Assembly (NCBI GenBank): GCA_002789615.1
Contig: PFTO01000126.1
Coordinates: 491-8,306, forward strand
Origin: Acidobacteria bacterium CG_4_9_14_3_um_filter_49_7
GTDB lineage: Bacteria > Acidobacteriota > Holophagae > Thermotomaculales > Thermotomaculaceae
Direction: 5' to 3'
DNA length: 7,816 nucleotides
Part shown: piece after piece, positions 1 to 6,751 of the stretch
Numbering within the stretch: the stretch's first letter is position 1
Layout: each line of letters starts with the position of its first letter
Made by a program: the position numbers and the translations under genes
Notes under the pieces: generated by a model
Database searches by the model: none
Told to the model about the DNA's origin: nothing
The model's input: the letters and a program-made list of their open reading frames with translations, nothing else

Positions 1-1031
1 GTTATACAATTTTCTACATATCCGCTCCCGGTCCGGTTGTGGATGGTGTGTGGGTGGATGGCGGTAAAGTATATGCGTCTGACTATGAAACCGACAAACT
101 GTATGTGGCGGATGTGTACACCCTCAACGGCAAATGTGTTCGGTCCGACGAGAGGAAAGGACATGCCACCCTGTTCACGGAAGTACAGAATCTCGGGCCG
201 GGGGATATCACCGGAGGCACTGTTACCGTGGCGATCCCCGTGGACGGACCCAACCAGAAGCTAAATAAAATCACCTGGACAGATGGCGCCCGGATTGAAA
301 CGGACCAGTGGGGCCAGAAAGCGGCTGTTTACAAAATGAAAAAGATGAAGCCGGGTGAAAAGGAGTCACTTCGTATGGACGCGGAGGGTACTTTTTACCG
401 TATTTCTACCAAGATTTTCCCCCACGAAGTGGGCTCTTTATCGGAAATTCAGGCTGAAATTACGAAAACTTATCTTCAGGATGGGGATAAATACCAGGTG
501 AAAAGTGAATATATCCAGAACAAGGTAAAAACAATTGTTGGACATGAAAAGAATCCGTACTTCATAGCGAGAAAGCTCTTCGATTTTCTTACAGGCAGGA
601 TCAATTATCAGATGGTGGGCGGCTGGGATATTGCGCCTACGGTTATTGAGCGGGGCACCGGTTCCTGTTCTGAATACACGTTTGCCTACATTGCCCTATG
701 CCGGGCTGCAGGAATACCTGCACGGTACGTGGGTTCCATGGTCGTCCGGGGAGAAGCCTCTTCTGTTGACACAGCCTATCATCGCTGGGCGGAAATTTAT
801 CTGCCGAAAATCGGATGGTTTCCTGTGGATGTCAATGCGGGTGACCGGGATTGGCAGGGCGACAGGTGCTTCTGGTTTGGTGGCATTGAAAATCGATTTC
901 TCATCACCACCCGTGGCGGAGGAGATTCCACGCTTTTGAAATGGGGGTATAATCATGAAATCGAATATCAGACTCTCGGCAAGGCGAATATCCGAAACGA
1001 GAGATTTGCAGAGTGGGATGTGGTGGAGTGA
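1..1031 (+). CDS. Transglutaminase-like domain protein, 5' partial
   Basis: The frame is open from base 3, so the true start lies outside the window; the GTG at 39 is an internal codon. The first visible residues (VDGVWVDGGKVYASDYETDK) look like the last blade of an NHL/PQQ-type beta-propeller. A beta-rich segment follows, with phrases such as TVTVAIPVDGPNQK, typical of the domain that precedes transglutaminase cores. The core follows: GTGSCSEYTFAYIALCRAAG carries the nucleophile Cys (codon 666-668), YHRWAEIYL the His (780-782), and WFPVDV the Asp (828-830), so the Cys-His-Asp triad is intact. Family members act as proteases, amidases or cross-linkers; the substrate cannot be read here. Many are exported, but the N-terminus that would show this is missing. 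The stop overlaps the start of ruvA, implying co-transcription and translational coupling. Confidence 0.88.
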   Translation, partial: YTIFYISAPGPVVDGVWVDGGKVYASDYETDKLYVADVYTLNGKCVRSDERKGHATLFTEVQNLGPGDITGGTVTVAIPVDGPNQKLNKITWTDGARIETDQWGQKAAVYKMKKMKPGEKESLRMDAEGTFYRISTKIFPHEVGSLSEIQAEITKTYLQDGDKYQVKSEYIQNKVKTIVGHEKNPYFIARKLFDFLTGRINYQMVGGWDIAPTVIERGTGSCSEYTFAYIALCRAAGIPARYVGSMVVRGEASSVDTAYHRWAEIYLPKIGWFPVDVNAGDRDWQGDRCFWFGGIENRFLITTRGGGDSTLLKWGYNHEIEYQTLGKANIRNERFAEWDVVE

Positions 1032-1621
1032 TCGGTTTTCTCGAAGGAAAACTCTTTCGTAAAGAGGCTGACCGCATCATTTTGATGGCAGGTGGTGTCG
1101 GCTATCAGGTGGCCATATCCTTTCAAACCTTCTGCTCCCTTCCGCAGACGGGAGAGCCGGTATCGCTGGAGATTTATCATCACGTAAAGGAAGACCGAAG
1201 TGAGCTGTATGGCTTTGCGTCGCTTCGCGAGAAAGAACTTTTTGAGAAGTTGATCTCTGTCAGCGGAATCGGTCCGAAGACAGGATTGGGAGTCCTCTCA
1301 CCGCATCCTGCCGGAGAGGTGGCAGCGGCAATTGACAGCGAAGATATTTCGTTTCTTACCCGGATTCCCGGAATTGGGAAGAAAACGGCCCAGCGGGTAA
1401 TTCTGGAACTGAAGGGAAAGCTTGCCCACGATGAATCGGAGATGACTGAATTATCTCCGGGTGCCTCAGGTTTCAGGGATGACGCGTTGAACGTGCTGGT
1501 GAATCTCGGCTACAAAAAAAGCCAGGCGGAGAAGGTTGTGGATGCCGTGTTGGTTGATTCTGATCCTGAGGATTTTGAGGAGATGATGAAGAAGGTGTTC
1601 GATCAGATTGGCGGTGTGTAG
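1028..1621 (+). CDS. ruvA: Holliday junction branch-migration protein RuvA
   Basis: RuvA binds four-way DNA junctions as a tetramer and loads the RuvB motor for branch migration in recombinational repair. The 197-residue product has the family's three parts. An N-terminal OB fold begins VIGFLEGKL and holds HHVKEDRSELYGF, with Glu55 and Asp56 at the acidic-pin positions known in E. coli RuvA. Two helix-hairpin-helix motifs follow, SVSGIGPKTG (about 77-86) and IPGIGKKTAQRV (about 113-124). The C-terminal RuvB-binding domain contains ALNVLVNLGYKKSQAEKVV. I chose GTG 1028 over an in-frame GTG at 1013 because RuvA proteins begin M-I-G; the purine-rich GTGGGA at 1013-1018 is a plausible ribosome site. 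The start overlaps the preceding stop (GTGA). Neither ruvB nor ruvC is adjacent; a convergent gene follows the terminator. Confidence 0.95.
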   Translation: MIGFLEGKLFRKEADRIILMAGGVGYQVAISFQTFCSLPQTGEPVSLEIYHHVKEDRSELYGFASLREKELFEKLISVSGIGPKTGLGVLSPHPAGEVAAAIDSEDISFLTRIPGIGKKTAQRVILELKGKLAHDESEMTELSPGASGFRDDALNVLVNLGYKKSQAEKVVDAVLVDSDPEDFEEMMKKVFDQIGGV

Positions 1622-1708
1622 AACAGAGAGAGGGAAGGGAACCATTTGAGTAAAGAGCAGATTCGGGAAAGAAGAGAATAGTGGATGGTTTGAAAAAGAA
1701 AAAAATAG

Positions 1709-1740
1709 GAAAGCCGTGGGGGTTCAACCCCACGGCTTTC
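1709..1740. terminator. Bidirectional rho-independent terminator
   Basis: A perfect 13-bp stem (1709-1721 with 1728-1740, arm GAAAGCCGTGGGG) encloses the six-base loop GTTCAA. On the plus strand it is followed by TTTCTTTA; on the minus strand the reverse complement of the A-rich tract 1691-1707 supplies a long U-run. It sits between convergent genes, ruvA and the C1 peptidase, and should stop transcription from both sides. Confidence 0.9.
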
Positions 1741-1762
1741 TTTATGGTCAATCCGACCGTAT

Positions 1763-3079
1763 CTATTTCTTTGCGGGTCTTGGCGGTGTTCCCTTTTCTT
1801 CAAACTGTTTCAAAATTTTCGGATCGACAGCACTCTTGTTTATCATGAAATCCAGCATTTTCAGTTTGACGTAATCTTCCCGGTAAAACATGTAGCCTTC
1901 GAATTTTCCCTTCCGGGCACTTCGGGAAGAGTCCTTGATCAGGTACCAGTCATGACCGTCGAAGTGGGTCCATCCCACCATATGAATACCGTGATCGTCT
2001 GTGGATGTGCGGTTATAAAAACGCATTTCCCGGGAATCCTGATTGATCAGTTTTTCCGGGATGTCAAAATCAGGCACAACCCCAGCATCAAAGGTACCCC
2101 TGTATCCCGGCTCAGATACGTCGCCGCCAATGGCGATGGTAAACCCGTTTTTCATGGCTTTGTTCAGGATACTGTACCAGGTCGTCAAAGGGACATTGTG
2201 CGCATCCTTTGCATGGCGCCAGTTGTCCGGCACTTTGTACTCACCCTTCTGCCAGAACGGCATATATTCGAAGGAGGTAAATTCCAGGTAATCATCCATG
2301 TTCAGACCACATGCATCGGTCAGAAATGTTACCGGCGTGTGGTCTTTCCCTTCGTACTGAAATGAAGTTGGCGGAACACCGAGATATTTGTTGAGAATCG
2401 TGCGGGTGTGCGCCAGGATTTCCGTTTCATCCCACATGTCCAGTTTTTTTACGTAATCCAGATAGCCCTTCAATTCTTTCATCAGGAGAAGATGATTAAA
2501 TTCATTCTTACCGTTGGCGTAACCGGGATAGGCCGCCTCCGGTACAATACCGTACCGGCGCCAGATTGCAGGAATTGCGTCCGCTTCTGAACCCTCATCC
2601 ACCAGGGAATGTCCGTATTCCCGGACAAAGCGCCGGACTTTTTCGACGTATTCCCAATACACGGTGTACATTTCAGAAAGCTTAATTTTCTTTTGATGCA
2701 GTCGATAGATTTCTGATTCCATGTAGGATGTTGTACTGAAAGACCAACAGGTTCCGGTGTAATACTGGGGAACAGGGGAGAAATGGAAAGATGATTGGAA
2801 GACATCAGGAGAAGCCGGTACTTTTACGTTGGAAAAATCCATCCAGAAGCGCTTCTTTTCTTTCTTCTTTTTGTTTTTTTCCTCTTTCAATGTCTTTTCA
2901 TGGGCTTCCCGTTTCTTCTGGGCCGATTTCAGCAGATTATCGCTTTCCTCTTTCAGTTTTTTCAAAACCTTGTCCGGTTTCTGGACTTCATAGACACTAT
3001 GGTCCTGTCCCGGCGACCCTGCGAAAAGAGATAGCCCGGCAAATACAATAGCCATTACCAGTATAATCAGTTTCTTCAT
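1763..3079 (-). CDS. Exported papain-like (family C1) cysteine peptidase
   Basis: The product is 438 residues from the ATG at 3079, which follows a strong GGAGG; an upstream extension to 3178 would bury the signal peptide and is rejected. MKKLIILVMAIVFAGLSLFA is a Sec signal peptide with likely cleavage after Ala20 and no lipobox Cys. Residues about 32-78 are a Lys/Glu-rich, probably coiled-coil linker. The catalytic domain starts near 85: Gln105 (oxyanion hole) lies six residues before Cys111 in YYTGTCWSFSTTSYMESE, and the catalytic His is His363 in DDHGIHMVGW. The position normally held by Asn is Asp383 (WYLIKDSS). The overall pattern, including the C-terminal FYREDYVKLKMLDFMINKSA, resembles bleomycin-hydrolase/aminopeptidase C-like C1 proteins of Bacteroidetes and relatives. 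It probably acts in the periplasm or outside the cell; substrate unknown. It is transcribed alone. Confidence 0.88.
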   Translation of the reverse strand: MKKLIILVMAIVFAGLSLFAGSPGQDHSVYEVQKPDKVLKKLKEESDNLLKSAQKKREAHEKTLKEEKNKKKKEKKRFWMDFSNVKVPASPDVFQSSFHFSPVPQYYTGTCWSFSTTSYMESEIYRLHQKKIKLSEMYTVYWEYVEKVRRFVREYGHSLVDEGSEADAIPAIWRRYGIVPEAAYPGYANGKNEFNHLLLMKELKGYLDYVKKLDMWDETEILAHTRTILNKYLGVPPTSFQYEGKDHTPVTFLTDACGLNMDDYLEFTSFEYMPFWQKGEYKVPDNWRHAKDAHNVPLTTWYSILNKAMKNGFTIAIGGDVSEPGYRGTFDAGVVPDFDIPEKLINQDSREMRFYNRTSTDDHGIHMVGWTHFDGHDWYLIKDSSRSARKGKFEGYMFYREDYVKLKMLDFMINKSAVDPKILKQFEEKGTPPRPAKK

Positions 3080-3119
3080 ACTTCCTCCAATTCGTGGAAT
3101 CTTCAATCCAAACCAACAT

Positions 3120-3128
3120 ATTTTAGCA
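3120..3128 (-). promoter_or_regulatory. Extended -10 promoter for the C1 peptidase gene
   Basis: Read on the minus strand, TGCTAAAAT matches the extended -10 element (TGn plus five of six bases of TATAAT). Initiation near 3113 would give a leader of about 34 nt containing the ribosome site. No good -35 box sits 16-18 bp upstream, as is usual for extended -10 promoters. This is pattern matching only. Confidence 0.5.
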
Positions 3129-3261
3129 CAGGGGAAGGACAAACGAGGAGAAGGCTGGACAACGTTGCCCGTGAGCAAAAACAGAGAGTTTCTTGATTGG
3201 AGCCTGGCTCATCCTGAACTCAACCGGGACCCAAACCTTATCTCTACTTGTCTCAATTGGA

Positions 3262-3270
3262 TGTTAAAAT
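3262..3270 (+). promoter_or_regulatory. Extended -10 promoter for tex
   Basis: TGTTAAAAT is a TGn extension followed by TAAAAT, five of six bases of the -10 consensus. Initiation near 3277 would leave a leader of about 20 nt carrying GGAG (3287-3290) before the tex ATG. No matching -35 hexamer lies at the usual distance. It is the same element type as on the opposite side of this divergent region. Confidence 0.5.
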
Positions 3271-3297
3271 GAACTATCGAAAATTTGGAGAGTGTTG

Positions 3298-5463
3298 ATG
3301 CTGAATACGAAAGACAGACAATGGGTGGCGGCGAAAGCGGAGATTACGGAACAGCAGGTGAATGCGATTACGGAATTATTGGCAGATGGGAGCACCGTTC
3401 CCTTTATTGCTCGATACCGGAAGGAAAAGACCGGCGGGTTGGATGAGGTCTCCATTCTTTTGGTAGAAGAAGGGCTTTCATATCTGAAAGAACTGAACGA
3501 ACGCAAGACCACTGTGGTGAAAACAATTGAAGAACAGGGGAAGCTGACCCTTGAACTGAAACAGAAAATTGAATCCATCCATGTGAAACAGGAATTGGAG
3601 GATCTTTACCTGCCATTCAAACCCAGGCGCAGAACAAAGGGGATGATTGCACGGGAGCAGGGACTGGCACCACTGGCAGACGCCATTCTGTCCGGTTCCG
3701 GTTCGGAGCTGGCGGACCTCGCGGCCGAATTTGTCAATGTTGAAAAAGGTGTTGAAACCGCTGAAACTGCCCTTTCCGGAGCCTGTTATATTGTGGCAGA
3801 ACTTTTTTCCGAGAATGCCGATTTTCGCAAAAGGGTCCGTGATTTTGTTTACCGGAAAGGCGTACTGGAGAGTATGGCGGTAAAAGACTGGGAAGGTAAA
3901 CGCTCCAAATATGAACAATACTATGAGTATCGGGAAATGGCATCTGCCATTCCGTCCCATCGGGTGTTGGCGATTCGCAGGGGCGAGCGGGAAAAGGTAC
4001 TGAAAACAAAGTTGGAAGTGGACAGAGAGCTTATCGCGAGACTGGAAGGGGAGCGGATGATTCCAGTTTCCCATCCCTATCGGGAATGGCTGGGTGTCGT
4101 GCTGGACGATGCCCTGGTTCGGCTGGTTTTGCCTTCCATTGAGTTGGACATCCGGGGAGAGATGAAGAAGAGGGCGGATGATGAGGCGATTTCCGTTTTT
4201 GCCGCCAATCTTGAGAAACTTCTTCTGGCAGCTCCAGCGGGAAATATTCCTGTACTGGGTGTGGACCCCGGATACCGAACCGGTTGCAAAATTGTGGCAC
4301 TGGACGGTACAGGGAAACTACTGGCCCATGATGTTATTTATCCCACCAAACCTCGGGAAGACACCGAAGGTTCCAGAAATAAGACCCTTGCTCTCATGAA
4401 GAAACACGGGCTGAAAGCGGTGGCGATCGGAAACGGCACCGCGTCACGGGAAACCGAGGCGTTTATCCGGTCCATTGTGGATGAGGGCATTGTGGTAATT
4501 GTTGTAAGTGAATCCGGCGCATCTGTCTATTCAGCGTCAGATGTGGCGAGGGAAGAGTTTCCAGACTGCGATCTCACGGTTCGTGGTGCGGTGTCCATTG
4601 GAAGGCGGTTTCAGGATCCCCTGTCCGAACTGGTAAAAATAGATCCCAAGGCCATTGGTGTGGGCCAGTATCAGCATGACGTCAATCAGGCGCTTCTGAA
4701 GCGAAAACTGGATACGACCGTGGTTTCTGTTGTGAACAGAGTGGGGGTGGATGTAAATATTGCTTCCCGACATCTTCTGAGTTATGTGTCCGGTATCGGA
4801 GAAACCCTGGCAACGAACATCGTCGCCCATCGGGATGAAAATGGTCCCTTTCAAAACCGTAAGGGGTTGAAGACGGTTCGGATGTTCGGCCCCAAAGCCT
4901 TTCAGCAGAGCGCTGGATTCCTGAGGATTCGAAACGGAGAAACGCCCCTTGATAACACGGGCATCCATCCTGAAAGTTATCAATTGGTGACAAAAATGGC
5001 AATGTCTGCGGGGATTAAATCGAATGAACTGATACAAAACGATAAAATCCTGGATAAGTTGCCATTGGAAAAATTGATATCAGATGATTTCGGACTTCCA
5101 ACACTCCGGGACATTGTAAAGGAACTGAAGGCACCGGGCCGGGATCCCAGGGAAAAATTCGAGCCCTTTGAATTTGCCGCTGGAATTGAGTCTCTTGCGG
5201 ATTTGGAAGAGGGGATGATACTCAACGGAATTGTTACAAATGTAACTGATTTCGGTGCTTTCGTGGACATCGGAGTTCATCAGGACGGGCTGGTTCATGT
5301 GTCTCAGTTGAGCAACAAGTTTGTAAAATCACCGAAGGATGTGGTTTCCGTTGGAGACAGAATAAAAGCTAGAGTGGTTTCAGTGGATACGGAATTAAAG
5401 CGGATTTCACTGAGCATGAAGGAACTGGAAAACCGGTCTTCCGGCGAGAAGAAGAAACGGTGA
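3298..5463 (+). CDS. tex: Tex-family S1 RNA-binding protein
   Basis: This is a complete Tex/YhgF protein (721 residues; the family is usually 720-780), a conserved cytoplasmic nucleic-acid-binding protein related to eukaryotic Spt6 and linked to transcription and gene-expression control. The helical N-terminal region has the signature TVPFIARYRKEKTGGLDE and then LEDLYLPFKPRRRTKGMIA. A YqgF/RNase H-like domain begins near residue 317 (VLGVDPGYRTGCKIVALDG). A helix-hairpin-helix region has YVSGIGETLATNIVAHR with SGIG at 498-501. An S1 domain spans about 638-710 (GIVTNVTDFGAFVDIGVHQD through LKRISLSMKELE). I prefer ATG 3298 because GGAG lies seven bases upstream; GTG 3292 and TTG 3295 are in-frame alternatives adding two or one residues. 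It appears monocistronic; the next gene, panD, is convergent. Confidence 0.96.
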   Translation: MLNTKDRQWVAAKAEITEQQVNAITELLADGSTVPFIARYRKEKTGGLDEVSILLVEEGLSYLKELNERKTTVVKTIEEQGKLTLELKQKIESIHVKQELEDLYLPFKPRRRTKGMIAREQGLAPLADAILSGSGSELADLAAEFVNVEKGVETAETALSGACYIVAELFSENADFRKRVRDFVYRKGVLESMAVKDWEGKRSKYEQYYEYREMASAIPSHRVLAIRRGEREKVLKTKLEVDRELIARLEGERMIPVSHPYREWLGVVLDDALVRLVLPSIELDIRGEMKKRADDEAISVFAANLEKLLLAAPAGNIPVLGVDPGYRTGCKIVALDGTGKLLAHDVIYPTKPREDTEGSRNKTLALMKKHGLKAVAIGNGTASRETEAFIRSIVDEGIVVIVVSESGASVYSASDVAREEFPDCDLTVRGAVSIGRRFQDPLSELVKIDPKAIGVGQYQHDVNQALLKRKLDTTVVSVVNRVGVDVNIASRHLLSYVSGIGETLATNIVAHRDENGPFQNRKGLKTVRMFGPKAFQQSAGFLRIRNGETPLDNTGIHPESYQLVTKMAMSAGIKSNELIQNDKILDKLPLEKLISDDFGLPTLRDIVKELKAPGRDPREKFEPFEFAAGIESLADLEEGMILNGIVTNVTDFGAFVDIGVHQDGLVHVSQLSNKFVKSPKDVVSVGDRIKARVVSVDTELKRISLSMKELENRSSGEKKKR

Positions 5464-5495
5464 ACAGTGTCTTCTTGGAGAAAGATCCGGGAAAC

Positions 5496-5510
5496 CAGCT
5501 TAACAAGCTG
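5496..5510. repeat. Small hairpin between tex and the panD terminator
   Basis: CAGCTT (5496-5501) pairs with AAGCTG (5505-5510) around the loop AAC, immediately before the A-run at 5511-5518. No U-run follows on the plus strand, so it is a poor terminator by itself; it may help protect or end the tex transcript. Low significance. Confidence 0.4.
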
Positions 5511-5517
5511 AAAAAAA

Positions 5518-5544
5518 ACAGGGGGCTCATAATTGAGCCCCTGT
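5518..5544 (-). terminator. Rho-independent terminator of panD
   Basis: The stem GGGCTCA/TGAGCCC (5523-5529 with 5534-5540) has loop TAAT and extends through G5522-C5541 and, past a bulged G5521, ACA/TGT. On the minus strand it is followed by eight uridines (A-run 5511-5518), ideal for terminating panD, whose stop is 22 bases before the stem. On the plus strand only scattered Ts follow, so termination of tex here would be weaker. Confidence 0.85.
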
Positions 5545-5565
5545 CCATGTTTGTGTTCGTCGGGA

Positions 5566-5922
5566 TTACAGAATCTTTTTGATACTGTTTCCCTCACCCA
5601 TAATGAGTAGTTTCGGCTTATAACCTGGAATCTCCGTTTCTGAGAGCGTACGATACGTGACGATGATGATCTGGTCCCCCGGAATTCCCAACCTGGCGGC
5701 CGCACCATTCAACTCGAACTGTCCCTTTCCCCTCTCGCCCTTGATAGCGTAGGTGATGAGCCTGGCACCATTATTCACGTTGAATACGTGAATCTGCTCA
5801 AAATTCGCGATGCCGGCTTTCTCCAGGATGGCTTCGTCAATCGTCAGCGAACCGGAATATTCAAGGTTGGCGCCGGTAAGGGTCGCCCGATGAATCTTGG
5901 CGCTGAGAAATGTTCGTGACAT
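5566..5922 (-). CDS. panD: Aspartate 1-decarboxylase (pyruvoyl enzyme) precursor
   Basis: PanD decarboxylates L-aspartate to beta-alanine, the amine half of pantothenate, in the cytoplasm. The 118-residue proenzyme is of normal family length. It begins MSRTFLSAKIHRATLTGANL, with Lys9 and His11 conserved. The self-cleavage site is Gly24-Ser25 (YSGSLTIDE), where Ser25 becomes the pyruvoyl group. The substrate and processing residues Arg54, Thr57 and Tyr58 (NNGARLITY) and Asn72 (ELNGAAARLG) are present at the numbering known from E. coli PanD. The start at 5922 is set by AAGGAG six bases upstream and by alignment; an in-frame ATG at 5970 would add 16 non-conserved residues and lies upstream of the predicted transcription start. 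panB and panC are not adjacent. It has its own promoter and terminator. Confidence 0.96.
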   Translation of the reverse strand: MSRTFLSAKIHRATLTGANLEYSGSLTIDEAILEKAGIANFEQIHVFNVNNGARLITYAIKGERGKGQFELNGAAARLGIPGDQIIIVTYRTLSETEIPGYKPKLLIMGEGNSIKKIL

Positions 5923-5956
5923 CTGCTTCTCCTTCTGAGGCATTTCGTCCGAAACA

Positions 5957-5984
5957 ATTGTACCGCACAAGTTTTGACAGGCAA
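5957..5984 (-). promoter_or_regulatory. Sigma-70-type promoter of panD
   Basis: On the minus strand TTGCCT (complement of 5979-5984) and TACAAT (complement of 5957-5962) are separated by 16 bp, matching four of six and five of six consensus bases. Initiation near 5950 gives a leader of about 28 nt with the AAGGAG ribosome site. Confidence 0.65.
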
Positions 5985-6041
5985 GGAAAAGTTTCCAGCT
6001 GACAGGGAAGAACGTTCACTGCGGTGGAGGCTGTACTGATT

Positions 6042-6055
6042 CCGTGGCACTTCGT
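6042..6055 (+). repeat. Left copy of 14-bp inverted repeat
   Basis: CCGTGGCACTTCGT is the exact reverse complement of 6752-6765. Reading outward from the region, diverged similarity continues for about 20 bases (CACGG, a T and A in common, then CAGC and CTCC in both copies), so the shared unit is probably nearer 33 bp. A related core, GTGGCAC, recurs in the hairpin at 6087-6104. Confidence 0.7.
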
Positions 6056-6086
6056 GTCAATCATCACCGGATTGCTGTTTCAATAC

Positions 6087-6104
6087 GTGGCACATTCGTG
6101 CCAC
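6087..6104. repeat. Perfect 7-bp hairpin GTGGCAC/GTGCCAC
   Basis: GTGGCAC (6087-6093) pairs with GTGCCAC (6098-6104) around ATTC. The core is shared with the 14-bp inverted repeat at both borders of the region, so this looks like a third, palindromic copy of the same word. Confidence 0.7.
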
Positions 6105-6120
6105 TTCCCGTCAGCGGCAC

Positions 6121-6156
6121 CGAACGACTCTTTCATGCGAGCATGAGAGCCGTTCG
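6121..6156. repeat. Imperfect 36-nt hairpin
   Basis: CGAACG (6121-6126) pairs with CGTTCG (6151-6156), CTCT (6128-6131) with AGAG (6146-6149), and CATG (6134-6137) with CATG (6142-6145) around CGAG. There is one A-C mismatch and a two-base TT bulge. It forms the tip of the larger 6072-6196 fold. Confidence 0.65.
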
Positions 6157-6377
6157 TCTCGGCTGCCGTTCCGCTCCGCGTGAATTGAAACAGCAAATAA
6201 GCGTGTAAGATGACTGAAACAACAACCCTCGGCACCACCTCCCTCCTTTCCGGTTGACGCTCAAGTCTCGGACCATCTGTGCGCGTTCGCTCCTTTCGCT
6301 TCTCGTCACGTACCGACGTACTTCTCCTCTTTCTTTCCAGTCGTGAACGCACACATTTGCTCCAATCCGTCGCGTCC

Positions 6378-6435
6378 CACGATCTCCCGGTTGGTGCGTT
6401 TCGCCTCATGGCTCAACTCCCTCCCGAGATCGGTG
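6378..6435. repeat. Bulged 9-bp inverted repeat
   Basis: CACGATCTC (6378-6386) pairs with GAGATC (6426-6431) and GTG (6433-6435), leaving G6432 bulged. The 39-base interval has only weak internal pairing. One more stem-forming segment of the repeat-rich region; its meaning is unknown. Confidence 0.45.
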
Positions 6436-6472
6436 CTGCGGAATTGTATACCTCTAATTAAGTTTCCAGTCC

Positions 6473-6489
6473 GGGCTGCTTCGCAGCCC
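6473..6489. repeat. Perfect 7-bp GC-rich hairpin GGGCTGC/GCAGCCC
   Basis: GGGCTGC (6473-6479) and GCAGCCC (6483-6489) enclose the three-base loop TTC. No U-run follows on either strand (the plus side continues purine-rich), so it is not an intrinsic terminator. Confidence 0.6.
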
Positions 6490-6651
6490 AGGGAAAGGAA
6501 GAGAAAGAAAGGGAATGAGTAAAACGGGGATTGGCAACGCCCCGGTGTCTGTTCCCTGCTTTACGGCCATAGCCAACTCCATCTTATATATAAGTTGAAG
6601 TATCTATATGTTACATTATTCAAAAGCGGTAACTCACTCCTGTTATACGTT

Positions 6652-6736
6652 GCGATCGCGGATGCTTGCATCCAGGCGAATGCAACGGAATGCCGGTTGT
6701 GAGCAGACATCAGTCTGCGTGGAGCGATCCGATCGC
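6652..6736. repeat. Possible multi-branch structure with GATC-rich closing stem
   Basis: GCGATCG (6652-6658) can pair with CGATCGC (6730-6736). Enclosed are the perfect hairpins GGATGC-TT-GCATCC (6660-6673) and GCAGAC-ATCA-GTCTGC (6703-6718), with a weaker CAACGG/CCGGTTG pairing (about 6683-6699) between them. The fold resembles a cloverleaf but lacks tRNA consensus bases. It includes one GCGATCGC palindrome (6652-6659). Function unknown. Confidence 0.5.
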
Positions 6737-6751
6737 GCTGTTGGACATGGT

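Larger units (their letters stand above)
6072..6196. repeat. Long nested hairpin closed by 13-bp perfect arms
   Basis: TTGCTGTTTCAAT (6072-6084) is the exact reverse complement of 6184-6196, making a 125-nt hairpin. Inside are two further hairpins (6087-6104 and 6121-6156), and the flanks of the second pair imperfectly (AGCGGCACCGAACG against CGTTCGTCTCGGCTG). A near copy of the right arm, ACTGAAACAACAA, occurs at 6213-6225. Confidence 0.75.

Noticed and set aside
1952..2365. Plus-strand open frame opposite the C1 peptidase
   Set aside because: It lies wholly inside a gene with clear catalytic motifs on the other strand and has no recognizable family pattern of its own.
3080..3178. N-terminal extension of the C1 peptidase to 3178
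   Set aside because: It would place 33 residues before a clear signal peptide and start upstream of the ribosome site GGAGG and the predicted promoter.
6080..6409. 109-codon open frame on the minus strand in the gene-free region
   Set aside because: The product is Arg-rich and low in information, with no ribosome site or family motif. It crosses the inverted repeats at 6072-6196, and the overlapping minus-strand frame 6133-6354 is just as open. Best read as chance openness in purine-rich DNA.
6378..6435. Possible group II intron domain V on the minus strand (GAGCCATGAGGCGAAACGCA)
   Set aside because: The opening resembles domain V, but the closing strand does not pair as domain V requires, and no intron-encoded protein or boundary sequences are present.
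5989..6469. 10-bp direct repeat AAGTTTCCAG at 5989-5998 and 6460-6469 as a target-site duplication
   Set aside because: A 10-bp match is expected by chance fairly often in a region this long, and the sequences just inside the copies show no terminal inverted repeats.
6652..6659. HIP1 palindrome GCGATCGC as a cyanobacterial marker
   Set aside because: A single exact occurrence in 7.8 kb is not enrichment, and the gene content does not suggest cyanobacteria.
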